DNA of 64,000 bases, taken from positions 124,001 to 188,000 of the forward strand of contig NZ_JANTYS010000001.1 in NCBI RefSeq assembly GCF_024808255.1. The letters run 5' to 3'. A model generated the notes under the pieces. The model worked only from the letters and a program-made list of their open reading frames with translations, searched no databases and was not told the origin of the DNA. This document shows positions 9,256-16,559 of the stretch, piece by piece. The translations under genes and the position numbers were made by a program. Origin of the DNA: Mucilaginibacter dorajii. Its GTDB lineage: Bacteria > Bacteroidota > Bacteroidia > Sphingobacteriales > Sphingobacteriaceae. Position 1 is the stretch's first letter. Each line of letters opens with the position of its first letter.

Positions 9256-9718
9256 AATTGGTTTGGTGATTTAATAAATAGTTATGCCTGTTTGCAATAA
9301 ATAGCGGGAAACGCTATAAATCACCCTATTGTTATAATTGGTTAATCGGCAACTCGCATTTACAATTGATTAACCAAATTTCTTTGAAATAACATCTAAA
9401 TAATTGACCTAATGGGACTTTTTTTTGTAAAAAACCGACTTTTTGCGTATTATTTCAATAACAGAAATTCGAATTAGTAAAAGGAATCGATTAAGCCACA
9501 AGGCTTATATGGAATTAATCATAAATGGGTCATATAATGTATGTTATTATTTTGATAAAGCCGAGCGGCTATTGGTAGCGCCGCGTGTTAATGGGATAGG
9601 GGCCTTACATTGAAAAGAAATTATTAAAACGTTTTCTGGGCTTGTTTCAGACTATGATGTGCTCAATGTTGTATCATAGTTGATGATGAAAACGTGCTAC
9701 TATTGCTGCATTTGGCGA
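9256..9718. promoter_or_regulatory. Control region of the fucose operon
   Basis: This gap separates the operon start from the stop of the AraC regulator, which is read in the same direction. It holds the long inverted repeat listed separately and a short hairpin ATAGCG-n5-CGCTAT at 9301-9317, inside the likely leader. No perfect TAnnTTTG box is visible on the minus strand; TATTTATTG near 9289-9297 is a weak variant. The rest (9400-9718) is AT-rich and shows no ORF that I can support. Confidence 0.5.
9338..9377. promoter_or_regulatory. Inverted-repeat operator candidate before the fucose operon
   Basis: TTGGTTAATC at 9338-9347 is repeated exactly as its reverse complement GATTAACCAA at 9368-9377. 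The arms are 10 bases and the spacer 20 bases, so the arm centres are 30 bases apart, close to three helical turns. That geometry suits a dimeric regulator such as the AraC protein encoded next door. A related copy, GTGGTTAATC (9 of 10 bases), lies at 10851-10860 upstream of that regulator. Confidence 0.55.
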
Positions 9719-10606
9719 CTAATGATTAAAGCCAACCTGATATATCTGTTTTTTATATTCGCTGGGCGACATGCCAGTCAGTTTTTTGAAGGTTTTAGAA
9801 AAATAAGAAAGGTTGTCAAATCCGGTTTGAGTGCAAATTTCCGAATAAGACATTCTACTTGTCGCCATCAGATATTGCGCACGCTCAACACGTTTTTGAT
9901 TTATATAATTTAATGGCCTGGTTCCGGTGTGCTGCATAAACTGCCTTGAAAAGTAATCTACATTTTGATTAGCCCGGGAGGCGAGTAGGTGCACAGAAAG
10001 ATTTATGTGTAAATTAACAAGGATATAATTTAGGGCTTCTGCAATTTTTACCGGGATAGGCTTATGTTCGGGATGTTTGAATAATTGGGGGTTCAGGAAC
10101 TTGGCGGTCAGCATCATCAGGATACCCTGGGTTTCCAGGTATGTTGAAATGTTTTGCTGATTGTTAAGTTCTTGATATTCTTTATAATAAATGTCTTTTT
10201 CATACACCTTGGGGTTGTCAGACCGGTTAATTCCTCTTCCTGGATTAATTTCAAGAAGTCTGTTAAAAAGGTTAATATCCATTTCGGTAGCTTTTGTTTT
10301 CAATACAGCCCTGTTATTAGCAAACAGAGAGCTTCCATCTATTGAATCCTCAAAAAACTGAACAAAAAACTGGCCCAGGTAATTACTGCAGTTTAAATTG
10401 CATAAGGTAAAGCTCGGAATAATGTACAAATAGCCTGGTTCAAGCTTCAATGAACAGGCCGCATCTGATATATCACCTTCTCCATCATCTATATAATATA
10501 TACGGTAATATGGGCTGATCACATTGCTGTAATTCCATTTTGCGTTAAGCCTCACATAGTCAACGTTTAGGAGCGAGAAAGTATGTTTTAAATTTCTTTT
10601 AATCAT
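9719..10606 (-). CDS. AraC-family transcription regulator of the fucose locus
   Basis: The protein has an N-terminal sugar-binding cupin-type region (GYLYIIPSFTLCNL near residue 55) and a C-terminal double helix-turn-helix with ALNYILVNLHINLSVHLLA and the AraC signature GFDNLSYFSKTFKKLTGMSPSEYK. I chose the ATG at 10606-10604, which gives MIKRNLKHTF and 295 residues. The longer frame to 10693 adds an unlikely cysteine- and aromatic-rich stretch. It reads in the same direction as the fucose operon and ends 463 bases before it, which fits a local activator responding to fucose. That role is inferred from position. Confidence 0.85.
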   Translation of the reverse strand: MIKRNLKHTFSLLNVDYVRLNAKWNYSNVISPYYRIYYIDDGEGDISDAACSLKLEPGYLYIIPSFTLCNLNCSNYLGQFFVQFFEDSIDGSSLFANNRAVLKTKATEMDINLFNRLLEINPGRGINRSDNPKVYEKDIYYKEYQELNNQQNISTYLETQGILMMLTAKFLNPQLFKHPEHKPIPVKIAEALNYILVNLHINLSVHLLASRANQNVDYFSRQFMQHTGTRPLNYINQKRVERAQYLMATSRMSYSEICTQTGFDNLSYFSKTFKKLTGMSPSEYKKQIYQVGFNH

Positions 10607-10752
10607 CTGAATCACAAATATGCAAATTGCTTTGATATACCAGGGTGTATATGAATGCTTTAAATATAACAAAGTCGGGTTTTTACAAAACAAAAGTCCA
10701 TTTCAATCAGATTTTCAGATGGTGGTTTACTGTAGTGGAAAAACCAATTCCG

Positions 10753-10844
10753 TTGACCCCACTCCGCCAATTTACTACCCTCGACTAAGGCCCTGAACTT
10801 AAGCACTAATGGTGGTCATTTTAAAATTGGCCAACTGGGGTCAA
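10753..10844. mobile_element. 92-bp element with 21-bp imperfect terminal inverted repeats
   Basis: The left end (10753-10773) begins TTGACCCCA and ends GCCAATTT. The right end (10824-10844) is its reverse complement at 18 of 21 positions. The 50 bases between carry no ORF. The ends resemble insertion-sequence termini seen in Bacteroidota (GGGGTCAA-type), so this may be a miniature inverted-repeat element or two ends left after loss of a transposase. No clear target duplication flanks it. Confidence 0.55.
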
Positions 10845-10866
10845 TCATGTGTGGTTAATCCAATTA

Positions 10867-10882
10867 ATCGTTGTACAACGAT
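10867..10882. repeat. Perfect 16-bp palindrome
   Basis: ATCGTTGTACAACGAT is a perfect palindrome with no spacer, between the small inverted-repeat element and the universal stress gene. It could be a protein-binding site. Nothing links it to a named regulator. Confidence 0.4.
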
Positions 10883-10965
10883 AAGAAAATGACTAATCTT
10901 AGAGAAATTTGGTAGGTGATTTATTTACAAAGATAACGGAGACGTCTAACTTAATATCATCCCAC

Positions 10966-10985
10966 ATAATGACCATCGTCATTAT
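10966..10985. promoter_or_regulatory. Fnr-like site 1, before the universal stress gene
   Basis: ATAATGAC-CATC-GTCATTAT is a perfect palindrome with 8-base arms and a 4-base centre; the core TGAC-N4-GTCA is at 10970-10981. It has the size and TGA half-site of Crp/Fnr-family operators, and the window encodes such a regulator. Its centre is about 61 bases upstream of the ATG at 11037. Confidence 0.7.
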
Positions 10986-11036
10986 TCTCTCCCAGCGTTT
11001 TCCCCAACTTTACAGCAACAAATAAATACTCAAATC

Positions 11037-11897
11037 ATGAAAACCTTACTTGTTGCTACCGACTTTTCGGCCAATGCCAGGCATGCTGCCGAATACGCCT
11101 ATAAACTTGCCAAGCAGATCAAAGCTGGCATCATATTATGCAATGCCGTTATTATTCCTGCCGAAGTTCCGCAGGCGGGGCTGGTGGTGTGGCCAATGGA
11201 AGAAACAGACACCTTGTTGGAGGATAGTTCTGATGAACTTGAAAAGTTAAAAATCCATCTCGAAAAAACGGATCATGGGCATGACTTTAAACCTGCTATC
11301 AGCTTTAAAAACGGGCCGGGGACTGTTACCGATGTGGTGCAAAGTTATGTAAGCAACAGCGTGGTTGACCTGGTGGTAATGGGTACCCATGGCAGTAGCG
11401 GCTTAAGCCAGTTTTTATTAGGTAACCACAGCAGTAATATGATCAATAATACCACCAAACCACTGATGCTGATATCGCCGGAAACCGAAATCGCGCCTGT
11501 TCAGAAAATAGCCTTTGCCACAGATTTTGCAGACCCGGAAAGCGACCTGAAGAGTTTATATCACCTCATTCCCCTCGCTAAACTATTAGGTGCCGATATT
11601 TTGCTCACCCACATTTATAGTGAAGACATACAATCGCCGGCAATTAAAAAAACTATTGAGCATTTCATGACAGAGATCTCTAACAAAGCCAATTATCCTC
11701 ATATCTATTACCGTAGCGTAAAAAACAGCCACATGGAAACAGGCCTGGGCTGGTTATGCGAGCACGGGCAGGTAGATATGCTGGTAATGGTACATCGCCC
11801 GCATAGCTTTTTTTATAAATTATTGAAAAGCAGTCATTGCGAAAAAATGGCCGGTCATATCGCCGTTCCTTTACTGGTGTTCCCAGCCGCCGAATAA
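11037..11897 (+). CDS. Universal stress protein with two UspA domains
   Basis: This 286-residue cytoplasmic protein consists of two tandem UspA folds. The first (about 1-147) starts MKTLLVATDFSANARHAAEYA and ends with the ATP-binding signature GTHGSSGLSQFLLGNHSSNM (about 117-136). The second (about 155-286) starts KIAFATDFADPES but lacks an intact glycine-rich loop, so only the first may bind nucleotide. Such proteins are commonly induced under oxygen limitation. A strong palindromic Fnr-like site precedes it, and a terminator follows it. It stands alone as a single-gene unit. Confidence 0.92.
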   Translation: MKTLLVATDFSANARHAAEYAYKLAKQIKAGIILCNAVIIPAEVPQAGLVVWPMEETDTLLEDSSDELEKLKIHLEKTDHGHDFKPAISFKNGPGTVTDVVQSYVSNSVVDLVVMGTHGSSGLSQFLLGNHSSNMINNTTKPLMLISPETEIAPVQKIAFATDFADPESDLKSLYHLIPLAKLLGADILLTHIYSEDIQSPAIKKTIEHFMTEISNKANYPHIYYRSVKNSHMETGLGWLCEHGQVDMLVMVHRPHSFFYKLLKSSHCEKMAGHIAVPLLVFPAAE

Positions 11898-11921
11898 GTA
11901 AAGACAAGTTTTGTTCTAAAT

Positions 11922-11952
11922 AAAAATGGCACCTTTATCGGGTGCCATTTTT
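11922..11952. terminator. Bidirectional terminator
   Basis: A 12-bp perfect stem (11922-11933 with 11941-11952, core ATGGCACC/GGTGCCAT) has A-runs on one side and T-runs on the other. It lies between two converging genes, the universal stress gene and the NMO-like gene, and can serve both. Confidence 0.85.
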
Positions 11953-11981
11953 TTGTGAGATAGTTTAGCTGACGAACGGCA

Positions 11982-13769
11982 TTAAATAAGTGTGCAGTGC
12001 AATTTATGCTCCGCTACCCCAAGTTCGGCATAAAGTGTTTGCATCAGGACCGATGTCTGGTCGTCGGGTAGTAATTCGTTAAAAAGTTGTTTGTAATAGG
12101 CTATACCGCTTATCAGCTGCTCTTTAAATTTGCCAAACTGTTTTGTTTTCTTATCTGTTAGTTCCTTCAGGTGTTTTTGCATATCTGTTTGTAAATAATC
12201 AATATACAGGTTTAATTCTTTGATAAACATGTGCGGCCGTTTAACCTGGTCAAGTAAATCAAGTTTTCCGTAAATGTGTTTTACCATTTCATCCAGCGAA
12301 TAGGTGCGGTTAAAATAAGCGAGGTTAGGGCCTGGGCAAACGGCTACCGCTTTATTTTCTTTGGGTTTGCTGATGTTATATTTGATATACGCTGATGCGC
12401 ACAAACCCTCGCACAGGCAAATTTTTTCGGTAACGGCATCATATTGTTGTTGATATTCGCCGGCTTCAAGTTGAAGCGTTTGTAACTGGTTGATCTTTAA
12501 ATGCTGATATTCCCTGGAGGCAGTGCAAATGGGCTGTGCCGTAAATTCGGTATTGGTGCACAGGTATTTTTTTACGCAGGGGCTGCCGGGCCTGCCGGCT
12601 TCAATTCTGGCTATCCTTTGGGTTTCGGCGCTTGCCGGTTTAAAATTATTAAACAGGATGCCTAATGGAGATGACGCGCTCAGGTAATAATCTGATTCGG
12701 CCGCGCCGGTTAAAGCCATTATGGTGTCATCATCAACATTAGTTGTTTCTGGTACCAATAAAAACGGGCTGCCCCAACCAGTTGCATCCACCTGGTAATG
12801 CTTTAATAAAAAATCATTTTCGGCAGCCGTGCCTATGCCGCCCTGAACGCTCAGTTTTTGTTTAGGCACCATTACACAGGTGATGCCTTTTTGTAATAAC
12901 ACAGGTTCATATAACTGGAATAGTTCAAGCACCATGTCATCGCGTTTTTGTTTAAACTCTTCCAGTATGGGCCCCAGCAGATAACCTTCGGTTGCAAAAG
13001 CATGCCCGCCGCAGTTCAGACCCGATTCAACCCGGAACTCGGATACCCACAAGCCTTTTTTTGCCAGGAACTTGGCCTGGATTAATGCCGACCGGAAATC
13101 GCTTACTTTTAAAACGATCTTTTTTTTCAGGATACCTTGTTCATCCGGAAAAAAACTATCAAAAGTTTCCAGGTAGCTGTACAATTTGGGATTCATACCT
13201 GCCGATAGTATAACCGAGGAATGCAGGCTACTATTGGCAAATCCGCGCAAGGCCGCCTGGGCATCGGTGTTTTCATCACCCATATAGTCGCCATTGGCGC
13301 TAAAATTCATCCGGTCTACTTTCGACATGATATTTACATCGATAGCGCCCTTGGTCATCATGCGTCGCAGAATCAGTTGAAACAATTCTTTATTTTCACC
13401 TTCGGGATAATCCATCATCAAATCATAACCGGCCTTTAACTGCGAACCTTCGGGCAATAGTTCAAAGTACCTGCAAATGTCACTGCCTTTTTCGAATGGC
13501 TGGCTGAGCAGGTAATCAAATTGTTTGTCCACCAAATCGGCTACCAGGTCAAGATAGGCCGTGATCCGTTTCGCACGCGCATCCGGTGCCGACTTTAGTA
13601 TCGGCATAAACGGCCTCTCATTTTCTAACGAATGGTATTCGCGCATGCGCTCTATCAGTTCATCATCAACAATGGATACTACGGAAGCTATGCCGTAACG
13701 GGATACTTTAAGCGGGGTATCAATAGAATAGCCCAAACCTAAAACAGGGATATGAAAAGTATGGCTCAT
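11982..13769 (-). CDS. Nitronate monooxygenase-like protein with Cys-rich C-terminal half
   Basis: This is a 595-residue cytoplasmic protein that I do not recognise as a characterised enzyme. The middle resembles the FMN-binding TIM barrel of nitronate monooxygenases: ESGLNCGGHAF recalls their GGH loop, and VQGGIGTAAENDFLL with VDATGWGSPFLLVPET recalls the phosphate-binding end of the barrel. The C-terminal half carries clustered cysteines (CVKKYLC, PICTAS, CLCEGLC) that could bind metal or an Fe-S cluster, then a helical tail. It is divergent to ccoI and shares an Fnr-like site with it, so a role under low oxygen is likely. The reaction is unknown; the barrel assignment is by motif only. Confidence 0.6.
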   Translation of the reverse strand: MSHTFHIPVLGLGYSIDTPLKVSRYGIASVVSIVDDELIERMREYHSLENERPFMPILKSAPDARAKRITAYLDLVADLVDKQFDYLLSQPFEKGSDICRYFELLPEGSQLKAGYDLMMDYPEGENKELFQLILRRMMTKGAIDVNIMSKVDRMNFSANGDYMGDENTDAQAALRGFANSSLHSSVILSAGMNPKLYSYLETFDSFFPDEQGILKKKIVLKVSDFRSALIQAKFLAKKGLWVSEFRVESGLNCGGHAFATEGYLLGPILEEFKQKRDDMVLELFQLYEPVLLQKGITCVMVPKQKLSVQGGIGTAAENDFLLKHYQVDATGWGSPFLLVPETTNVDDDTIMALTGAAESDYYLSASSPLGILFNNFKPASAETQRIARIEAGRPGSPCVKKYLCTNTEFTAQPICTASREYQHLKINQLQTLQLEAGEYQQQYDAVTEKICLCEGLCASAYIKYNISKPKENKAVAVCPGPNLAYFNRTYSLDEMVKHIYGKLDLLDQVKRPHMFIKELNLYIDYLQTDMQKHLKELTDKKTKQFGKFKEQLISGIAYYKQLFNELLPDDQTSVLMQTLYAELGVAEHKLHCTLI

Positions 13770-13846
13770 AAATAATATTAATTGAGTACCTGCTTTTATC
13801 GGCAGATACCATTGCCAAAGCTATGTGGTACCACGGCTTCTAAAAT

Positions 13847-13858
13847 TGACGAAGATCA
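13847..13858. promoter_or_regulatory. Fnr-like site 2, shared by the NMO-like gene and ccoI
   Basis: TGACGAAGATCA lies in the divergent gap. Its centre is about 77 bases from the ccoI ATG at 13930 and about 83 from the NMO-like ATG at 13769, so one site could serve both directions. The half-sites TGAC/ATCA match the other sites listed. Confidence 0.65.
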
Positions 13859-13929
13859 CTTTCTGAAGTATTGATGGTCACGCATTGATAGGTTATAAAC
13901 CGGCAGCTTTGGATATTAAAATCCAAAAG

Positions 13930-16320
13930 ATGACCGAAAGCAAGACTCTGGAAAAAGTTGCCTGTTACCATTGCGGCGATGATTGTTTAACGAGCAGTTA
14001 TATTATTGAGGATAAAACCTTTTGTTGCCATGGATGTAAAACCGTTTTTGAGGTACTCGCTTCCAGTAAACTGGCCAATTATTATAGTTATAATGAACAT
14101 CCTGGCGCTACCAGGGCACGTACAGATAAACGCTTTGATTATTTAAGCTCGGCAGATATCATCACCGAACTGGTAGATTATACCGATAGCCAGATCACCA
14201 TTGTAACCTTTTTTATCCCGCATATCCATTGCAGTTCATGCCTTTGGTTGTTAGAGCAATTGAACACCATCAATCCGGCTATTCATTACTGCCGGGTTGA
14301 TTTTTTGAAAAAGCAACTCAACATTCGTTTTGATAACCAAAAAATAAACCTGCAGGAGGTGGTTGAATTGTTGTACGATATAGGCTACGAACCGCTCATC
14401 AGCCTGCAGGATATCATCAAAAAGCAAAACGGGCTTATTAAGGATAATCTGGTGCAAAAAATTGCTGTTGCAGGTTTCTGTTTTGGTAATGTGATGTTGC
14501 TGAGCTTCCCTGAGTATTTTGGGCTATCAGATTACGAAACCACTTTTAAACACTTTTTTGGCTGGCTCAATATTTTGTTTACGTTACCTGTTGTGTTTTA
14601 TAGCGGAAGGGGATATTTCATAGCAGCCTGGCAAAACCTGAAGCAAAAAATAGTAGGGATTGATTTTCCGCTGGCATTGGGCATTGGGGTATTGTTTATC
14701 CGTACCTGTGCCGAAGTTATTACACGCAGTGGTGCCGGTTTTGCTGATACCCTTTGTGGGCTGGTTTTCTTTTTATTGGTAGGCAAACTGGTACAGAGAA
14801 AAACATATCACCACATTTCTTTTGAGCGGGATTACCGGTCATTTTTTCCGGTGGCGGTTCATATTATTGAAGATAACGTAGATAAGCCTGTTTCGTTGGC
14901 TCAACTAAAAACCGGTCACCGGATGCTTATCCGTCATAACGAGATCATACCTGCCGATGCTATATTATTAAAAGGAGAGGCCCTTATTGATTTTAGTTTT
15001 GTAACCGGTGAAAGCATCCCGGTAAAGAAAACCTGGGGCGAAGTAGTTTATGCAGGAGGAAGGCAAACCGGCGAGGCAATTGAACTGGAAGTAGTAAAGC
15101 CCGTTTACCAAAGTTATCTTACCCAACTGTGGAACAATGAAGCCTTTACACGGCAAAAAGATAACCGGATGCAAACTTTTAATGAAAAGGTTAGTCGGTA
15201 TTTTACGGTGGTGTTGCTGGCAATCGCCTTTGGCTCGCTGTTTTTTTGGCTGCCAACGGATGTACGACGAGGCTTTGCTGCTTTTACAGCGGTGCTCATA
15301 GTAGCCTGCCCATGCGCGCTTGCCCTTAGTACACCTTTTACCATGTCGGCGGCGCTGTCCATATTTGATCGTAATTTCTTTTACCTTAAAAATGTGGCCG
15401 TGGTGGAGCAAATGGCGGCAATTGATACCATTGTTTTTGACAAAACGGGCACCATCACCACTGGAGGGAGCCAGGAAATAAAAATAGACGGGCTTTTATC
15501 GGCAAAAGAACAGTTGCTTATTTACAGCGCCTGTATCAATTCCACCCATCCCTTAAGCCGTATAATTTGCCAGTATCTGGGTAACCAGCAAAGGCTTGCT
15601 ATAACCCGCTATGCCGAAATTCCTAACCTGGGCATCCTGGCGACTATAGAGGGTCACCGGCTGCGCATAGGCAGTTCAAAATTGGTTTTAGGTTATAAAG
15701 AAATAGAAGACAAGGTTAGTAAAGTTTACCTGATGCTGGACGAAGAAATGCTTGGCTTTTTTGAATTTACGCATCAATACCGCGATGGTATGGATAATAT
15801 AAGAAAACTTGAACCAGCCTATCACACCTTTTTACTTTCGGGCGATCAGGATCATGAACGCGAAGAGTTGACTCGTTTTTTTAAAACGCCCAACACTATG
15901 CTTTTCAGCCAATCGCCGCAAAGTAAGCTTGACTTTGTACAAACCCTGCAACAACAGGGGAGGCAGTTGATGATGGTAGGAGATGGCCTAAACGATGCCG
16001 GCGCTTTAAAACAAAGCGATTTGGGAATTGCCGTTACCGACGATGTTAACAATTTTTCGCCAGGTAGTGATGCTATTATGGACGGACGGTCCTTTCATAA
16101 ATTACCGGCATTCCTAAGGTTCTCTAAAGATACTGTGAACATCATCCGCTTTTCATTCCTGATATCCCTCACTTATAACCTTATCGGGCTGAGTTACGCG
16201 GTAACGGGTAAGCTTTCGCCCTTAACAGCGGCTATACTAATGCCTTTAAGTACGGTAACTATTATAGCATTCACCAGCCTGGCAACGCATTTGGCGGCCA
16301 GAAAAAGGAAACTGGCATGA
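13930..16320 (+). CDS. ccoI: Copper-exporting P1B-ATPase for cbb3 oxidase assembly
   Basis: CcoI (FixI) moves copper across the membrane for insertion into the CcoN active site. From the ATG at 13930 it has 796 residues. An N-terminal cysteine module (CYHCGDDC, CCHGC) is followed by an HMA domain with HCSSC (100-104), eight membrane segments including CPC at 460-462, the phosphorylation motif DKTGTIT with Asp504, and GDGLNDAGAL near the C-terminus. An in-frame TTG at 13885 would add 15 residues, but the ATG is the more ordinary start. It opens the cco operon: ccoS overlaps its stop codon by four bases (ATGA). The Fnr-like site 77 bases upstream fits low-oxygen control. Confidence 0.93.
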   Translation: MTESKTLEKVACYHCGDDCLTSSYIIEDKTFCCHGCKTVFEVLASSKLANYYSYNEHPGATRARTDKRFDYLSSADIITELVDYTDSQITIVTFFIPHIHCSSCLWLLEQLNTINPAIHYCRVDFLKKQLNIRFDNQKINLQEVVELLYDIGYEPLISLQDIIKKQNGLIKDNLVQKIAVAGFCFGNVMLLSFPEYFGLSDYETTFKHFFGWLNILFTLPVVFYSGRGYFIAAWQNLKQKIVGIDFPLALGIGVLFIRTCAEVITRSGAGFADTLCGLVFFLLVGKLVQRKTYHHISFERDYRSFFPVAVHIIEDNVDKPVSLAQLKTGHRMLIRHNEIIPADAILLKGEALIDFSFVTGESIPVKKTWGEVVYAGGRQTGEAIELEVVKPVYQSYLTQLWNNEAFTRQKDNRMQTFNEKVSRYFTVVLLAIAFGSLFFWLPTDVRRGFAAFTAVLIVACPCALALSTPFTMSAALSIFDRNFFYLKNVAVVEQMAAIDTIVFDKTGTITTGGSQEIKIDGLLSAKEQLLIYSACINSTHPLSRIICQYLGNQQRLAITRYAEIPNLGILATIEGHRLRIGSSKLVLGYKEIEDKVSKVYLMLDEEMLGFFEFTHQYRDGMDNIRKLEPAYHTFLLSGDQDHEREELTRFFKTPNTMLFSQSPQSKLDFVQTLQQQGRQLMMVGDGLNDAGALKQSDLGIAVTDDVNNFSPGSDAIMDGRSFHKLPAFLRFSKDTVNIIRFSFLISLTYNLIGLSYAVTGKLSPLTAAILMPLSTVTIIAFTSLATHLAARKRKLA

Positions 16321-16478
16321 GCATTATTTACTTACTCATTGGCTGCAGCGTATTGCTGGCCCTGGTTTTTTTAGCTGCCTTTTTTTGGGCGCAGCGCAGC
16401 GGGCAAAACGATGACCTGTACACACCATCTATGCGCATCCTGTTGGATGACGAGGAAGAACCGCCCGCAGAAAAGTGA
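16317..16478 (+). CDS. ccoS: cbb3 oxidase assembly protein CcoS
   Basis: This 53-residue single-pass membrane protein begins MSIIYLLIGCSVLLALVF, has one transmembrane helix (about 3-24) and then FFWAQRSGQNDDLYTPSMR, the CcoS hallmark of a short charged tail after the helix. CcoS is needed for cofactor insertion into CcoN. Its ATG overlaps the ccoI stop in an ATGA, so translation is coupled. The tail ends in an acidic run (DDEEE). Confidence 0.9.
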   Translation: MSIIYLLIGCSVLLALVFLAAFFWAQRSGQNDDLYTPSMRILLDDEEEPPAEK

Positions 16479-16559
16479 CCGCTATCATGTTTCCAGGCAA
16501 TGCCTGTCATTCGTAACCAACGCAGCTCCATCTAATTTTACAACATCATAAAAACAACT

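Noticed and set aside
10607..10693. Longer start for the fucose AraC regulator
   Set aside because: The extra 29 residues are Cys- and aromatic-rich and unlike AraC N-termini; ATG at 10606 is better placed.
13885..13929. TTG start for ccoI 45 bases upstream of the chosen ATG
   Set aside because: The added 15 residues (start MIGYKPAALDIKIQK) show no family similarity, and an ordinary ATG follows at 13930.
16479..16559. Fnr-like site directly before ccoNO
   Set aside because: Only partial half-sites (TGTCA) are present and none has the 4-base spacing, so ccoNO is probably served by the ccoI promoter.
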